Assembly (NCBI GenBank): GCA_017744515.1
Contig: JAGIBF010000055.1
Coordinates: 1-55,413, forward strand
Direction of reading: 5' to 3'
DNA: 55,413 nucleotides
Origin: Niastella sp.
GTDB lineage: Bacteria; Bacteroidota; Bacteroidia; Chitinophagales; Chitinophagaceae
Shown here: positions 1-7,312 of the stretch, piece by piece
How positions within the stretch are numbered: the first letter of the stretch is position 1
How the letters are laid out: each line of letters starts with the position of its first letter
The notes under the pieces: generated by a model
The model's database searches: none
The model's input: only the letters and a program-made list of their open reading frames with translations
Told to the model about the DNA's origin: nothing
Position numbers and translations under genes: made by a program

Positions 1-2
1 TC

Positions 3-584
3 GATCCTGATAATCCTATTTTTCAACCGAAGCCTAAAAAGATCAGGAAGCGAAGAAAGTACAGTGAGGAATCTATACAACGGATGCTGAAGCGAAAGGA
101 TAAAAACGGCAGGCCTAAATTCATAGACCCGGAGGAAGAAGAAAGAAAGCGGCAACACAAAGCCATGAATAGAGCGTGTTATGAGCGCACGATGGAGAAA
201 CATCGGAGATTGGAGGAGGAAAAGCTGCGAGCGGCGAGCTTTGAGCCGCGAGCTTCTGCTGTGACAGAACAAGTTTTGGAGCAAGAAGTCAAAGCAGTTC
301 CAGCTTTATTGCGGAGGGCCAAAGGCCCTGGAATAGCGTTTCGAGGCTGCAAGCCTCGAAGAGCGAAAACCCATTTGCTTCGATGGGGCCAGAGGCCCCA
401 CAATACCCTCACTCGCCGGAGGCGAGCGAGGGAAGATATCCTAAATAATTTTTCCCTCTCTCCTTCTCGTATTACCCTACTTCATCTATCACACCCGCGT
501 GTAAATAAGTTGTTACCCGCTCACTTTGCAAATTCGCCACCTCACTTCCCGCAGAATCCTGCAAATTTGTTGCAGCTTACATAG
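3..584 (+). CDS. 3' part of an unknown, highly charged protein (start lies left of the window)
   Basis: The frame is open from the left edge to a TAG at 582-584. The first ~75 codons look truly coding: rich in Lys, Arg and Glu, with runs such as PKPKKIRKRRKYSEES and EEEERKRQHKAMNR, probably helical. From about 230 onwards the frame crosses a G+C-rich stretch and four perfect hairpins (315-426), then C/T-rich DNA and direct repeats that look regulatory. The C-terminal ~110 residues are therefore suspect: the original stop may have been lost by insertion of the palindromes, or the gene is decaying. I do not recognise a family. The downstream neighbour is a DeoR gene on the same strand, 121 bp away. 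Confidence 0.45.
   Translation, partial: DPDNPIFQPKPKKIRKRRKYSEESIQRMLKRKDKNGRPKFIDPEEEERKRQHKAMNRACYERTMEKHRRLEEEKLRAASFEPRASAVTEQVLEQEVKAVPALLRRAKGPGIAFRGCKPRRAKTHLLRWGQRPHNTLTRRRRAREDILNNFSLSPSRITLLHLSHPRVNKLLPAHFANSPPHFPQNPANLLQLT
315..426. repeat. Cluster of four perfect short hairpins with 3-nt loops
   Basis: Four separate perfect inverted repeats follow one another: 315-329 (AGGGCC, loop AAA), 340-360 (TTCGAGGCT, loop GCA), 384-400 (TGGGGCC, loop AGA) and 412-426 (CTCGCC, loop GGA). Stems are 6, 9, 7 and 6 bp. The spacers between them are not repeated. A weaker related palindrome is at 231-249 (GCGGC / GCCGC). This looks like a nest of REP-like palindromic elements inside or at the end of the left-edge gene. 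Confidence 0.75.
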
Positions 585-638
585 CAATACGGCCTAATAT
601 CATTTTTTTGCGGGAATAAGTACAATTTCGTGCAAATT
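516..638. promoter_or_regulatory. Repeated CCCGC / TGCAAATT motifs upstream of deoR-type gene
   Basis: CCCGC at 516-520 and 548-552 is followed after 6-7 nt by TGCAAATT at 527-534 and 560-567, giving a module repeated with a ~32-nt step. A third TGCAAATT is at 631-638, with the inverse GCGGG at 611-615 nearby. The repeats end about 70 bp before the DeoR-family start codon. DeoR-family repressors often autoregulate through repeated operators, so these are candidate binding sites; that link is inference. Confidence 0.35.
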
Positions 639-705
639 TATTTTAGGTCTACTGCGCCTTTATGCCGGAATTTACCTAATTTGTGCGGGTAACCACTAAC
701 AACCG

Positions 706-1455
706 ATGCTTAAGAAGGAACGTCAGGCATACATACTGCACCAGGTCAACCTTCACAATAAAGTGTTGTCCTCCAGCCTTAGTCAGGAAATCAGCGTATC
801 AGAAGATACCATCCGGCGCGACCTGCAGGAGCTGGCCGATGAAGGCAAGATCATCAAAGTACATGGCGGCGCCCTGTCCCACTCCTTCAACCAGGTATAT
901 TATCCCTCCAACAACGTCTATTCACTCGATCATAAAAAGATCATCGCTCAAAAGGCAGCGTCACTGGTAGAAGATGGCATGTTCGTGCTCACTACCGGCG
1001 GCACCACTATTATTGAGCTGGCCCGCGCCTTACCTCCTCAACTGAGGGCTACGTTCATCTCGGGCAGTATACCAGCCGTGCTGGAATACATGTACCACCC
1101 TACCATCGAGGTGATCCTCATTGGCGACAAAGTGTCCAAGAACTCCAAAATAACAGTAGGCAGTGAAGCGATCGCACAGATCAAACGTATCCGGGCCGAT
1201 GTGTGTTTTCTCGGTGTCAATGCCATCAGTATCAAGGATGGCATCACCGATAGCGATTGGGATGTAGTACATCTCAAGAAAGCCATGATCGAATCATCCC
1301 GCAAAGTAGTGTGCCTGTCTATTGCCGAAAAGATCAATTCTCTACAACCTATCCATATCTCTGAAGTCAATAAAATCCATACGCTGATCACTGAACTGCC
1401 ACCCGACGATCCGATGCTCAAACCCTACCGGGATGCAGGAATTGAGGTTTTGTAA
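706..1455 (+). CDS. DeoR/GlpR-family transcriptional regulator
   Basis: A 249-residue protein of normal DeoR-family length. Residues ~5-58 form the N-terminal helix-turn-helix, with the family signature VSEDTIRRDLQELADEGKI followed by HGGA. Residues ~75-235 match the DeoRC sensor domain, including the LTTGGTTIIELA loop that in the family binds phosphorylated sugars. The ATG at 706 gives a start just before the first helix. It stands 145 bp upstream of the SusC gene on the same strand, so control of the SusC/SusD operon by a phosphosugar is a reasonable inference. Candidate operator repeats lie upstream at 516-638. The effector cannot be read from the sequence. Confidence 0.9.
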   Translation: MLKKERQAYILHQVNLHNKVLSSSLSQEISVSEDTIRRDLQELADEGKIIKVHGGALSHSFNQVYYPSNNVYSLDHKKIIAQKAASLVEDGMFVLTTGGTTIIELARALPPQLRATFISGSIPAVLEYMYHPTIEVILIGDKVSKNSKITVGSEAIAQIKRIRADVCFLGVNAISIKDGITDSDWDVVHLKKAMIESSRKVVCLSIAEKINSLQPIHISEVNKIHTLITELPPDDPMLKPYRDAGIEVL

Positions 1456-1600
1456 ACAGTAGCAAGTTTTCGATCATAAGCCAATGAGGGCCTTCAGGCC
1501 CCCTGTGAAAAACAGTTTCATATATCAGATACCTTATCCTTGAGTGAATCCTGTTTATACCGACTGTTTATAACTTAAAAGCTAAAAACAAAATCAGCTT

Positions 1601-4600
1601 ATGAGAAAGACGCTTCGACTGCTCCTGGCAGGCCTGTTGCTACTTCAAAGCACGTGGCTATTGGCTCAGGAAAAGAACATCTCCGGCACCGTCCTTGCCG
1701 ATGATGACGACTCACCCCTGGAAGGCGTTACTGTGGCCAACCAACGTACCAAAAAACAAACTACTACAGGAGCCAACGGAACGTTCATCCTGCTGGCCCA
1801 AAAAGGTGATGTGATCGTATTTACTTATGTGGGCTACAACAAAATGCAGGAAACTGTGGGCGACGCGAGCACTATTTCAGTAAAACTGAAAGCGGCGAAA
1901 GGAACCATGCAGGACGTGGTGGTTACCGCTTATGGTGTGAAGCGCGAAAGAAAACAACTCCCCTACTCCGTTACGGAAGTAGCCGGTGAAGAGATCGCAC
2001 AAACACGCCGCGACAACTTCCTCAATGCCCTGGCAGGCCGCGTGCCGGGTGCTACCATTACTTCCACCTCTGGTTTGCCCGGCGCCTCCTCTACCATCGT
2101 GTTGCGTGGCGCTACCTCTATTGGTGGCAACAACCAGCCTTTGTTTGTGGTGGATGGCGTGCCTTACGACAACCAGACGCTCAACCAGGAGAACCTCATA
2201 GGGGCTTCCAATCCCAGCGGTATCGGCTTTGCCAACCGTAATGGCGACTATGGCAACCGCGCCATGGATATCAACCCTGAAGACATTGAAACGGTTACCA
2301 TCCTGAAAGGACCTGAAGCTACTGCGCTTTATGGCTCACAGGGTGCTGCCGGTGTGGTATTGATCACTACGAAACGTGGTAAAGCAGGCACAGGAAGCAT
2401 CACTTACGATAATAACTTTGGTTTCGCCAAGCTGTACCGCTTTCCCGAAGTGCAAACTATTTACGGACGTGGCACCAATGGTGTTAAGGACAACAACGTA
2501 GGTACTTTCTTTGGTGAAAGGTATCCTGAAGGAACCAGGTTTTACGACAACTTCGACGCTTTCTTCCGTACAGGTCTCCAACAACAACACTCGCTCAGTT
2601 TTGAAGGTGGCAACCAGTCGACGACTTTCCGTCTCTCCGGCAGCTATCTCAAGAACCAGGGTGTGGTTCCTTCTTCTTCTTTCCAGCGTACTACCGTGCG
2701 GTTGTCGAGCAATACCAAGATCTCCAATAAGCTGAACGTACAAGCTTCCGGAACTTATACCGGTTCATTGACGGATAAGGTATCCAAAGGCGCCGGCAGC
2801 TATTTCATAACATTGATGTACTGGCCCAAGGACAGCGACGTACAGGATTACCTGCTGCCCAACGGATCACGCAAGACACTGCGCGGCGGCAGCTACACCA
2901 GCGAATCGGACAACCCTTTCTGGGATGTGAACAAGAATAATGGAGAGGATAAAGTAAACAGGTTGCAGGGTAGCGTCAACCTCTCTTACGAGCCCGTAAA
3001 ATGGCTTACCATCAACGGTATCGCCGGTTATGATGGTTACAGCACAGAAGGTATCTTCGCTTCTCACCCGCAATCGGTATATGGTTCTTATACCAACGGT
3101 TTCGTTTCCCTGTATGACCAGATCACTACCAACCTGAACTACCAGGGCCGCGCCACTTTCCGCAAAAAATGGGGTGATTTCAACAATACCCTCGTGACTG
3201 GTGTGAACATCGACGACTACAGGACCAAGATCGATGCGTTCAAAGGCGAGCAGTTCTACGAGCAGGACTTCCTCAACATCAACAATACAAAGCCCGAAAC
3301 AAGGGATGCCCGCACAGGCCTGTTCCGTTCACGCAACGTACGTTTCTATGCGAGCTATAACCTGAACTATAAATTTGCCAACCTGTCGTTGGGTGGAACA
3401 CGTGAAGGTGATTCGAAACTGACTTCCAAGTTCTATCCCGATAAAGATCCCTGGTTCAACTACGGTTCTGTGGGTGTGAGCTTAATCCCCACCGATATCC
3501 CTGCAGTAGCAGACGCCTTGCCCTGGCTTAGTTTCGCAAAACTGCGTTACAACTACGCTACTACCGGTAAAAGCGTGTACACGGCGTATGCTATCGACTA
3601 CGCCTTCGTATCACAGATATCTACCGGCGGTGGTTATGCACTGGGCGTAACGGGTGGTAACCAAAACCTGCGTCCTGAGCTTACCAAGCAACAGGATATG
3701 GGTGTGGAAATGAAGTTTCTGAAGAACAGACTGGGTATCGACTTCACTTATTACACGCTTAGAAGTAGCGACCAGATTCTGTCTGCAAGGAGTAGCTACC
3801 TCACCGGTTATATCCTCAAGTTCATTAATGGTGGTCTGGTAGAGAACCGCGGTCTGGAAATCCAGCTGACCGGTACGCCTATCCAAACCAAGGATTTCAA
3901 CTGGGACATCACGCTTAACTTCGACCGCAACGTAGGCGAGATCAGGGAAATGCCGAAAGACCTGCCTTTCTATTATGATTCCGATACCTGGCTGTATGGC
4001 AACGTACGTTCTCAGGCTTACAAAGGTGCATTTACCGGTAACCTCGCTGGTTATACTTTCCAGAAGAACGACAAGGGTGAACTGCTGATCGACCCTGCTA
4101 CCGGCTACCCGATCAACCAGAACACTTTCGAAAACATCGCTGACCGTCAGCCTGATTTCAAACTGGGTATCATCAACAACTTCTCTTACAAGGGTTTCAA
4201 CCTCAACTTCAACATAGATATCCGTAAGGGTGGTGATGTATTCAACGCCAACGAAATGTATCTCTATGTAAATGGTTTGAGCAAAAGGACACTGGACCGC
4301 GAACAACCGCGTGTAATCAAAGGCATCCTGAAAGACGGTTTGGAAAACACTGCCAACCCAACGCCTAACAACATCGCAGTTATTCCTTACTATACACAGG
4401 GATTCTATAACGCTTCTACCTCTGAAGCAGACTTTATAGAAGATGTAAACTGGTTGAGGATGCGTGACATTACGCTCTCCTACCGTTTACCTAATGCTAT
4501 GTTGAAAAGGATGCGCATATTCAAGTCATTCCAGGTCACCGTATCTGCACAGGACTTGTTTATGATCACCAACTATACCGGCGCCGATCCTAACGTGAAC

Positions 4601-4702
4601 AGTCTTAACGCCACCAGCCGTGGTTTTGGTGGAGCGGGTATCGACTATGGTGCGTTGTCAAATCCACGCAGGTTCAACTTTGGAGTCCGTTTCCAACTCT
4701 AA
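1601..4702 (+). CDS. SusC/RagA-family TonB-linked outer-membrane protein
   Basis: A 1033-residue outer-membrane transporter. Residues 1-23 are a signal peptide ending LLAQ; ~26-98 are a carboxypeptidase-regulatory-like domain (ISGTV...GVTV...GFIL-type pattern, here NGTFIL). The TonB-box-like segment DVVVTAYG is at 105-112, followed by a plug with ALAGRVPGATI and FVVDGVPY, then a long beta-barrel ending in the aromatic-rich FNFGVRFQL. In this family the barrel imports oligosaccharides or peptides using TonB energy, together with its SusD lid. SusD starts 23 bp downstream. No glycoside hydrolase is in the operon, so the substrate is unknown. A weak hairpin (1488-1501) sits between the DeoR stop and this gene. 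Confidence 0.95.
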   Translation: MRKTLRLLLAGLLLLQSTWLLAQEKNISGTVLADDDDSPLEGVTVANQRTKKQTTTGANGTFILLAQKGDVIVFTYVGYNKMQETVGDASTISVKLKAAKGTMQDVVVTAYGVKRERKQLPYSVTEVAGEEIAQTRRDNFLNALAGRVPGATITSTSGLPGASSTIVLRGATSIGGNNQPLFVVDGVPYDNQTLNQENLIGASNPSGIGFANRNGDYGNRAMDINPEDIETVTILKGPEATALYGSQGAAGVVLITTKRGKAGTGSITYDNNFGFAKLYRFPEVQTIYGRGTNGVKDNNVGTFFGERYPEGTRFYDNFDAFFRTGLQQQHSLSFEGGNQSTTFRLSGSYLKNQGVVPSSSFQRTTVRLSSNTKISNKLNVQASGTYTGSLTDKVSKGAGSYFITLMYWPKDSDVQDYLLPNGSRKTLRGGSYTSESDNPFWDVNKNNGEDKVNRLQGSVNLSYEPVKWLTINGIAGYDGYSTEGIFASHPQSVYGSYTNGFVSLYDQITTNLNYQGRATFRKKWGDFNNTLVTGVNIDDYRTKIDAFKGEQFYEQDFLNINNTKPETRDARTGLFRSRNVRFYASYNLNYKFANLSLGGTREGDSKLTSKFYPDKDPWFNYGSVGVSLIPTDIPAVADALPWLSFAKLRYNYATTGKSVYTAYAIDYAFVSQISTGGGYALGVTGGNQNLRPELTKQQDMGVEMKFLKNRLGIDFTYYTLRSSDQILSARSSYLTGYILKFINGGLVENRGLEIQLTGTPIQTKDFNWDITLNFDRNVGEIREMPKDLPFYYDSDTWLYGNVRSQAYKGAFTGNLAGYTFQKNDKGELLIDPATGYPINQNTFENIADRQPDFKLGIINNFSYKGFNLNFNIDIRKGGDVFNANEMYLYVNGLSKRTLDREQPRVIKGILKDGLENTANPTPNNIAVIPYYTQGFYNASTSEADFIEDVNWLRMRDITLSYRLPNAMLKRMRIFKSFQVTVSAQDLFMITNYTGADPNVNSLNATSRGFGGAGIDYGALSNPRRFNFGVRFQL

Positions 4703-4725
4703 CCATTTTAAAAACTTAGTGAATT

Positions 4726-6408
4726 ATGAAAAAGATATTTTTATATACAGTTCTTTTTACAGCGCTGGCTTCTGCCATCAGTTGTAAAAAATACCTGGAT
4801 ATCAATACGGATGAGGATACGCCTCAAAACCCGGACCCTACCAGCGTATTTCCTACACAGCTGGCAGGCATTCCACGCGGTACGCAATATGACGCCCGCT
4901 ATCTTTCCCGCTATATTCAAAACTGGCTCACCGGCAACAACGCCAACCTCAACACCTGGGACCAGCACGGCTACGCTTCCGGATCGGATGCGGCCGGTGA
5001 TATCTGGCGTCAATGTTATTATGGCTTAGGCAAAAACCTCGTGTATATCATCGAGGAAAGTGAAAAGGATCAACGCTGGGATGTGGCCGGAGCCGGCCTT
5101 GCTTTGCAAGCATTGATGTTTCAGATGACTACCGACTATCATGGTGATATTGGTTTTTATGGCCTGTTCCAGGACGACAAGGTGTTTTACAAATACACCA
5201 GTCAGGATACTGTGTACAAAGGGGTAGACTCTATTTGCCGCAAAGCAATCGACTACCTGAGCCGCAACCTCGAAGCAACCGGTAAGCCCGCGCTTTCCCG
5301 TGGTGACTTTGTTTACAGTGGCGATGTAGTTAAATGGAAAAAAATGGCTTATGGTGTTCTGGCGCGCAATTATAGCCACCTCAGCAACAAGGCCAGCTAT
5401 AATGCGGATTCAGTGATCAAGTTCTGTGACCTGTCCCTGTCTGACCAAACAGGCACCGACGATTTCGTGATCCCTTTCACCGCCAGCAAGAACGACGATG
5501 CTAATTTCTTTGGTACCTACCGGAACAATATGTCCGAAACGGTTTCTTCTGTGGCACACCCCATGCGCCAGAGTAACTTCATCGTAAAATTGCTGGATGG
5601 CACTACCTTCCTGGGCAATACGCTCGGTACCTCCCGTGACCCACGTTTACGCCACATGTTGAGCGCTTCGGCTGACACAACCAATGGCAACGGCGGTTAT
5701 CGCGGAGCCGACCCTGGTGTAGGTGATCCCAACTCAGGCAGCACTACCGGTGCAGCAGCACGCAGACGTATTGCCAGCCTCTGGGGCGATAGTACATATG
5801 CCAATCCCAGTTCCGGCAACTTCACTACCAACGTAGGTAAATTCCTGTTCAGGGATAAAGTGGTACACCCTGTAATGACTTACTCTGAAATCCAGTTCAT
5901 CAAAGCAGAAGCAGCCTTCAGAAAAGGTGACAAGACCATGGCGCTGCAAGCTTACCGCAATGGCATAACCGGACACATGCGCATGATCAACCGCGATGTA
6001 TATCCGCTCCAGAACGTAGCGCTGTTCAACGGTAGCAAGATCTCAGACACAGAAATAAACTTCTATCTCAATACGTCCGGCGCCGTAAAAACAACTGATG
6101 CAGCACTGACCATGACTGATATCATGCTTCAGAAGTACATCGCGCTGTGGGGATGGGGATTTGTTGAAACCTGGTGCGACCTGCGTCGTTTTCACTATAA
6201 TGTGGACCTCGATGCAGCAACAGGCCTGCCGGTATACAAGAATTTCATCTTCCCGGCCAGCTTTTCTACTACAAACGGTGGTTTACCAGTACAGCGTGTA
6301 CGCCCCCGCTTCAACTCAGAATATGTTTGGAATATATCGGAGCTACAACGCATCGGCGCTCTTTCCAATAATTATCATACCAAACCTATGTGGTTCAGCG
6401 AGCCCTGA
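4726..6408 (+). CDS. SusD/RagB-like outer-membrane lipoprotein (SusD-like_2 type)
   Basis: A 560-residue surface lipoprotein: the signal peptide ends AISC, with Cys20 as lipid site, followed by KKYLDINTDEDTPQNP, typical of this family's N-terminus. The helical body with FQMTTDYHGDIGF and the C-terminal FVETWCDLRRFHY pattern resemble the SusD-like_2 subgroup rather than classic SusD. The partner of the SusC protein directly upstream; in known systems SusD caps the SusC barrel and binds ligand. The gap to the next lipoprotein gene is 30 bp, suggesting one transcript. Confidence 0.92.
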   Translation: MKKIFLYTVLFTALASAISCKKYLDINTDEDTPQNPDPTSVFPTQLAGIPRGTQYDARYLSRYIQNWLTGNNANLNTWDQHGYASGSDAAGDIWRQCYYGLGKNLVYIIEESEKDQRWDVAGAGLALQALMFQMTTDYHGDIGFYGLFQDDKVFYKYTSQDTVYKGVDSICRKAIDYLSRNLEATGKPALSRGDFVYSGDVVKWKKMAYGVLARNYSHLSNKASYNADSVIKFCDLSLSDQTGTDDFVIPFTASKNDDANFFGTYRNNMSETVSSVAHPMRQSNFIVKLLDGTTFLGNTLGTSRDPRLRHMLSASADTTNGNGGYRGADPGVGDPNSGSTTGAAARRRIASLWGDSTYANPSSGNFTTNVGKFLFRDKVVHPVMTYSEIQFIKAEAAFRKGDKTMALQAYRNGITGHMRMINRDVYPLQNVALFNGSKISDTEINFYLNTSGAVKTTDAALTMTDIMLQKYIALWGWGFVETWCDLRRFHYNVDLDAATGLPVYKNFIFPASFSTTNGGLPVQRVRPRFNSEYVWNISELQRIGALSNNYHTKPMWFSEP

Positions 6409-6438
6409 TAGCTTTTTATAACTTAACAATCAGAGATC

Positions 6439-7245
6439 ATGAAATATAACAATATCATTAAGCTTTGCTCAGCCATCATCTGCGGAAGCGTGCTGCTGAT
6501 GGGTTGTGAAAAGAATAAATTAAACCTCAGTGATAACATCGACCCCTCCAACGGCGGCTATTTCAAATTGGGTTGGGTGAGCCCGGGCATGAATACACAA
6601 GGTGTGCAGCTGAAAATAAATGGTCAGCGCGTGAGCAACCAGCTGGGTTTCCGTTTCACGTCTACTACTCAGTATGTGATGCCTTTCCCCGGCGGCGGTC
6701 TGAATACGGGTGGCAACAACAAGAACGATTATCTCGCTGTAGATACAACCGACCTACAAATAGAGCTGTCAATACCCAAAGCGGGCACTAATGAAGACTC
6801 GCTCAAGGTATATGCTACTACCATGAAGATAGGCCGTGGTAAATATCATACGCTGATGGTGACGGATTCATTCCCCAACGTAACTTCTTACGTGCTGGAT
6901 GACAATACCACTTACGCCGACTCAGGCTTTGTTCGCCTGAACTTTACTAATGCGATCCCCAATGTAGGCGGAGGGGTTGACTTCCTGGTGACCAACACTG
7001 CCGGAACGGATATTGTATTGGCTTCAAATATTCAATACAAAGAATCTTCCGGCTTTATTACCATACCGCTGGTAACAGGTACCAATACCTTTAAATTAAG
7101 GAAGAATGGTACCACTGCCACGCTTGGCACCACTTATGGTACCAGCTCTGTGACCAACAAACGCTGCTTTACCATGGTAGCCCGCGGCCACGTCGGCAAA
7201 ACAGGTATCTGGGGGCCGAATATTTCTCTCATCTTTAATAAATAG
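6439..7245 (+). CDS. DUF4397-like lipoprotein of the SusC/D operon
   Basis: A 268-residue lipoprotein: LLMGC gives Cys23 as the lipidated residue. Two repeats of beta-rich sequence follow, the second with FVRLNFTNAIPNVGGGVDFLV, a pattern I associate with DUF4397. Such proteins often follow SusC/SusD pairs and may bind ligand at the surface, but no function is proven. Ends just before a clear Rho-independent terminator, so it is the last gene of the SusC-SusD-lipoprotein transcript. Confidence 0.8.
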   Translation: MKYNNIIKLCSAIICGSVLLMGCEKNKLNLSDNIDPSNGGYFKLGWVSPGMNTQGVQLKINGQRVSNQLGFRFTSTTQYVMPFPGGGLNTGGNNKNDYLAVDTTDLQIELSIPKAGTNEDSLKVYATTMKIGRGKYHTLMVTDSFPNVTSYVLDDNTTYADSGFVRLNFTNAIPNVGGGVDFLVTNTAGTDIVLASNIQYKESSGFITIPLVTGTNTFKLRKNGTTATLGTTYGTSSVTNKRCFTMVARGHVGKTGIWGPNISLIFNK

Positions 7246-7264
7246 TTAAAAACTATAGTTAATT

Positions 7265-7298
7265 AAAAAAACACCTTGTATCCCCAAGGTGTTTTTTT
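7265..7298 (+). terminator. Rho-independent terminator of the SusC/D operon
   Basis: Perfect 14-bp inverted repeat: the arms AAAAAAACACCTTG (7265-7278) and CAAGGTGTTTTTTT (7285-7298) enclose the loop TATCCC. The run of seven T ends the right arm. It lies 19 bp after the lipoprotein stop and 14 bp before the next start codon. Confidence 0.95.
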
Positions 7299-7312
7299 AT
7301 TAAATTACTGCC

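Noticed and set aside
1488..1501. Terminator after the DeoR gene (GGGCC-TTCA-GGCCC)
   Set aside because: Only 5 bp of stem and no T-run; kept as a weak hairpin, not called as terminator.
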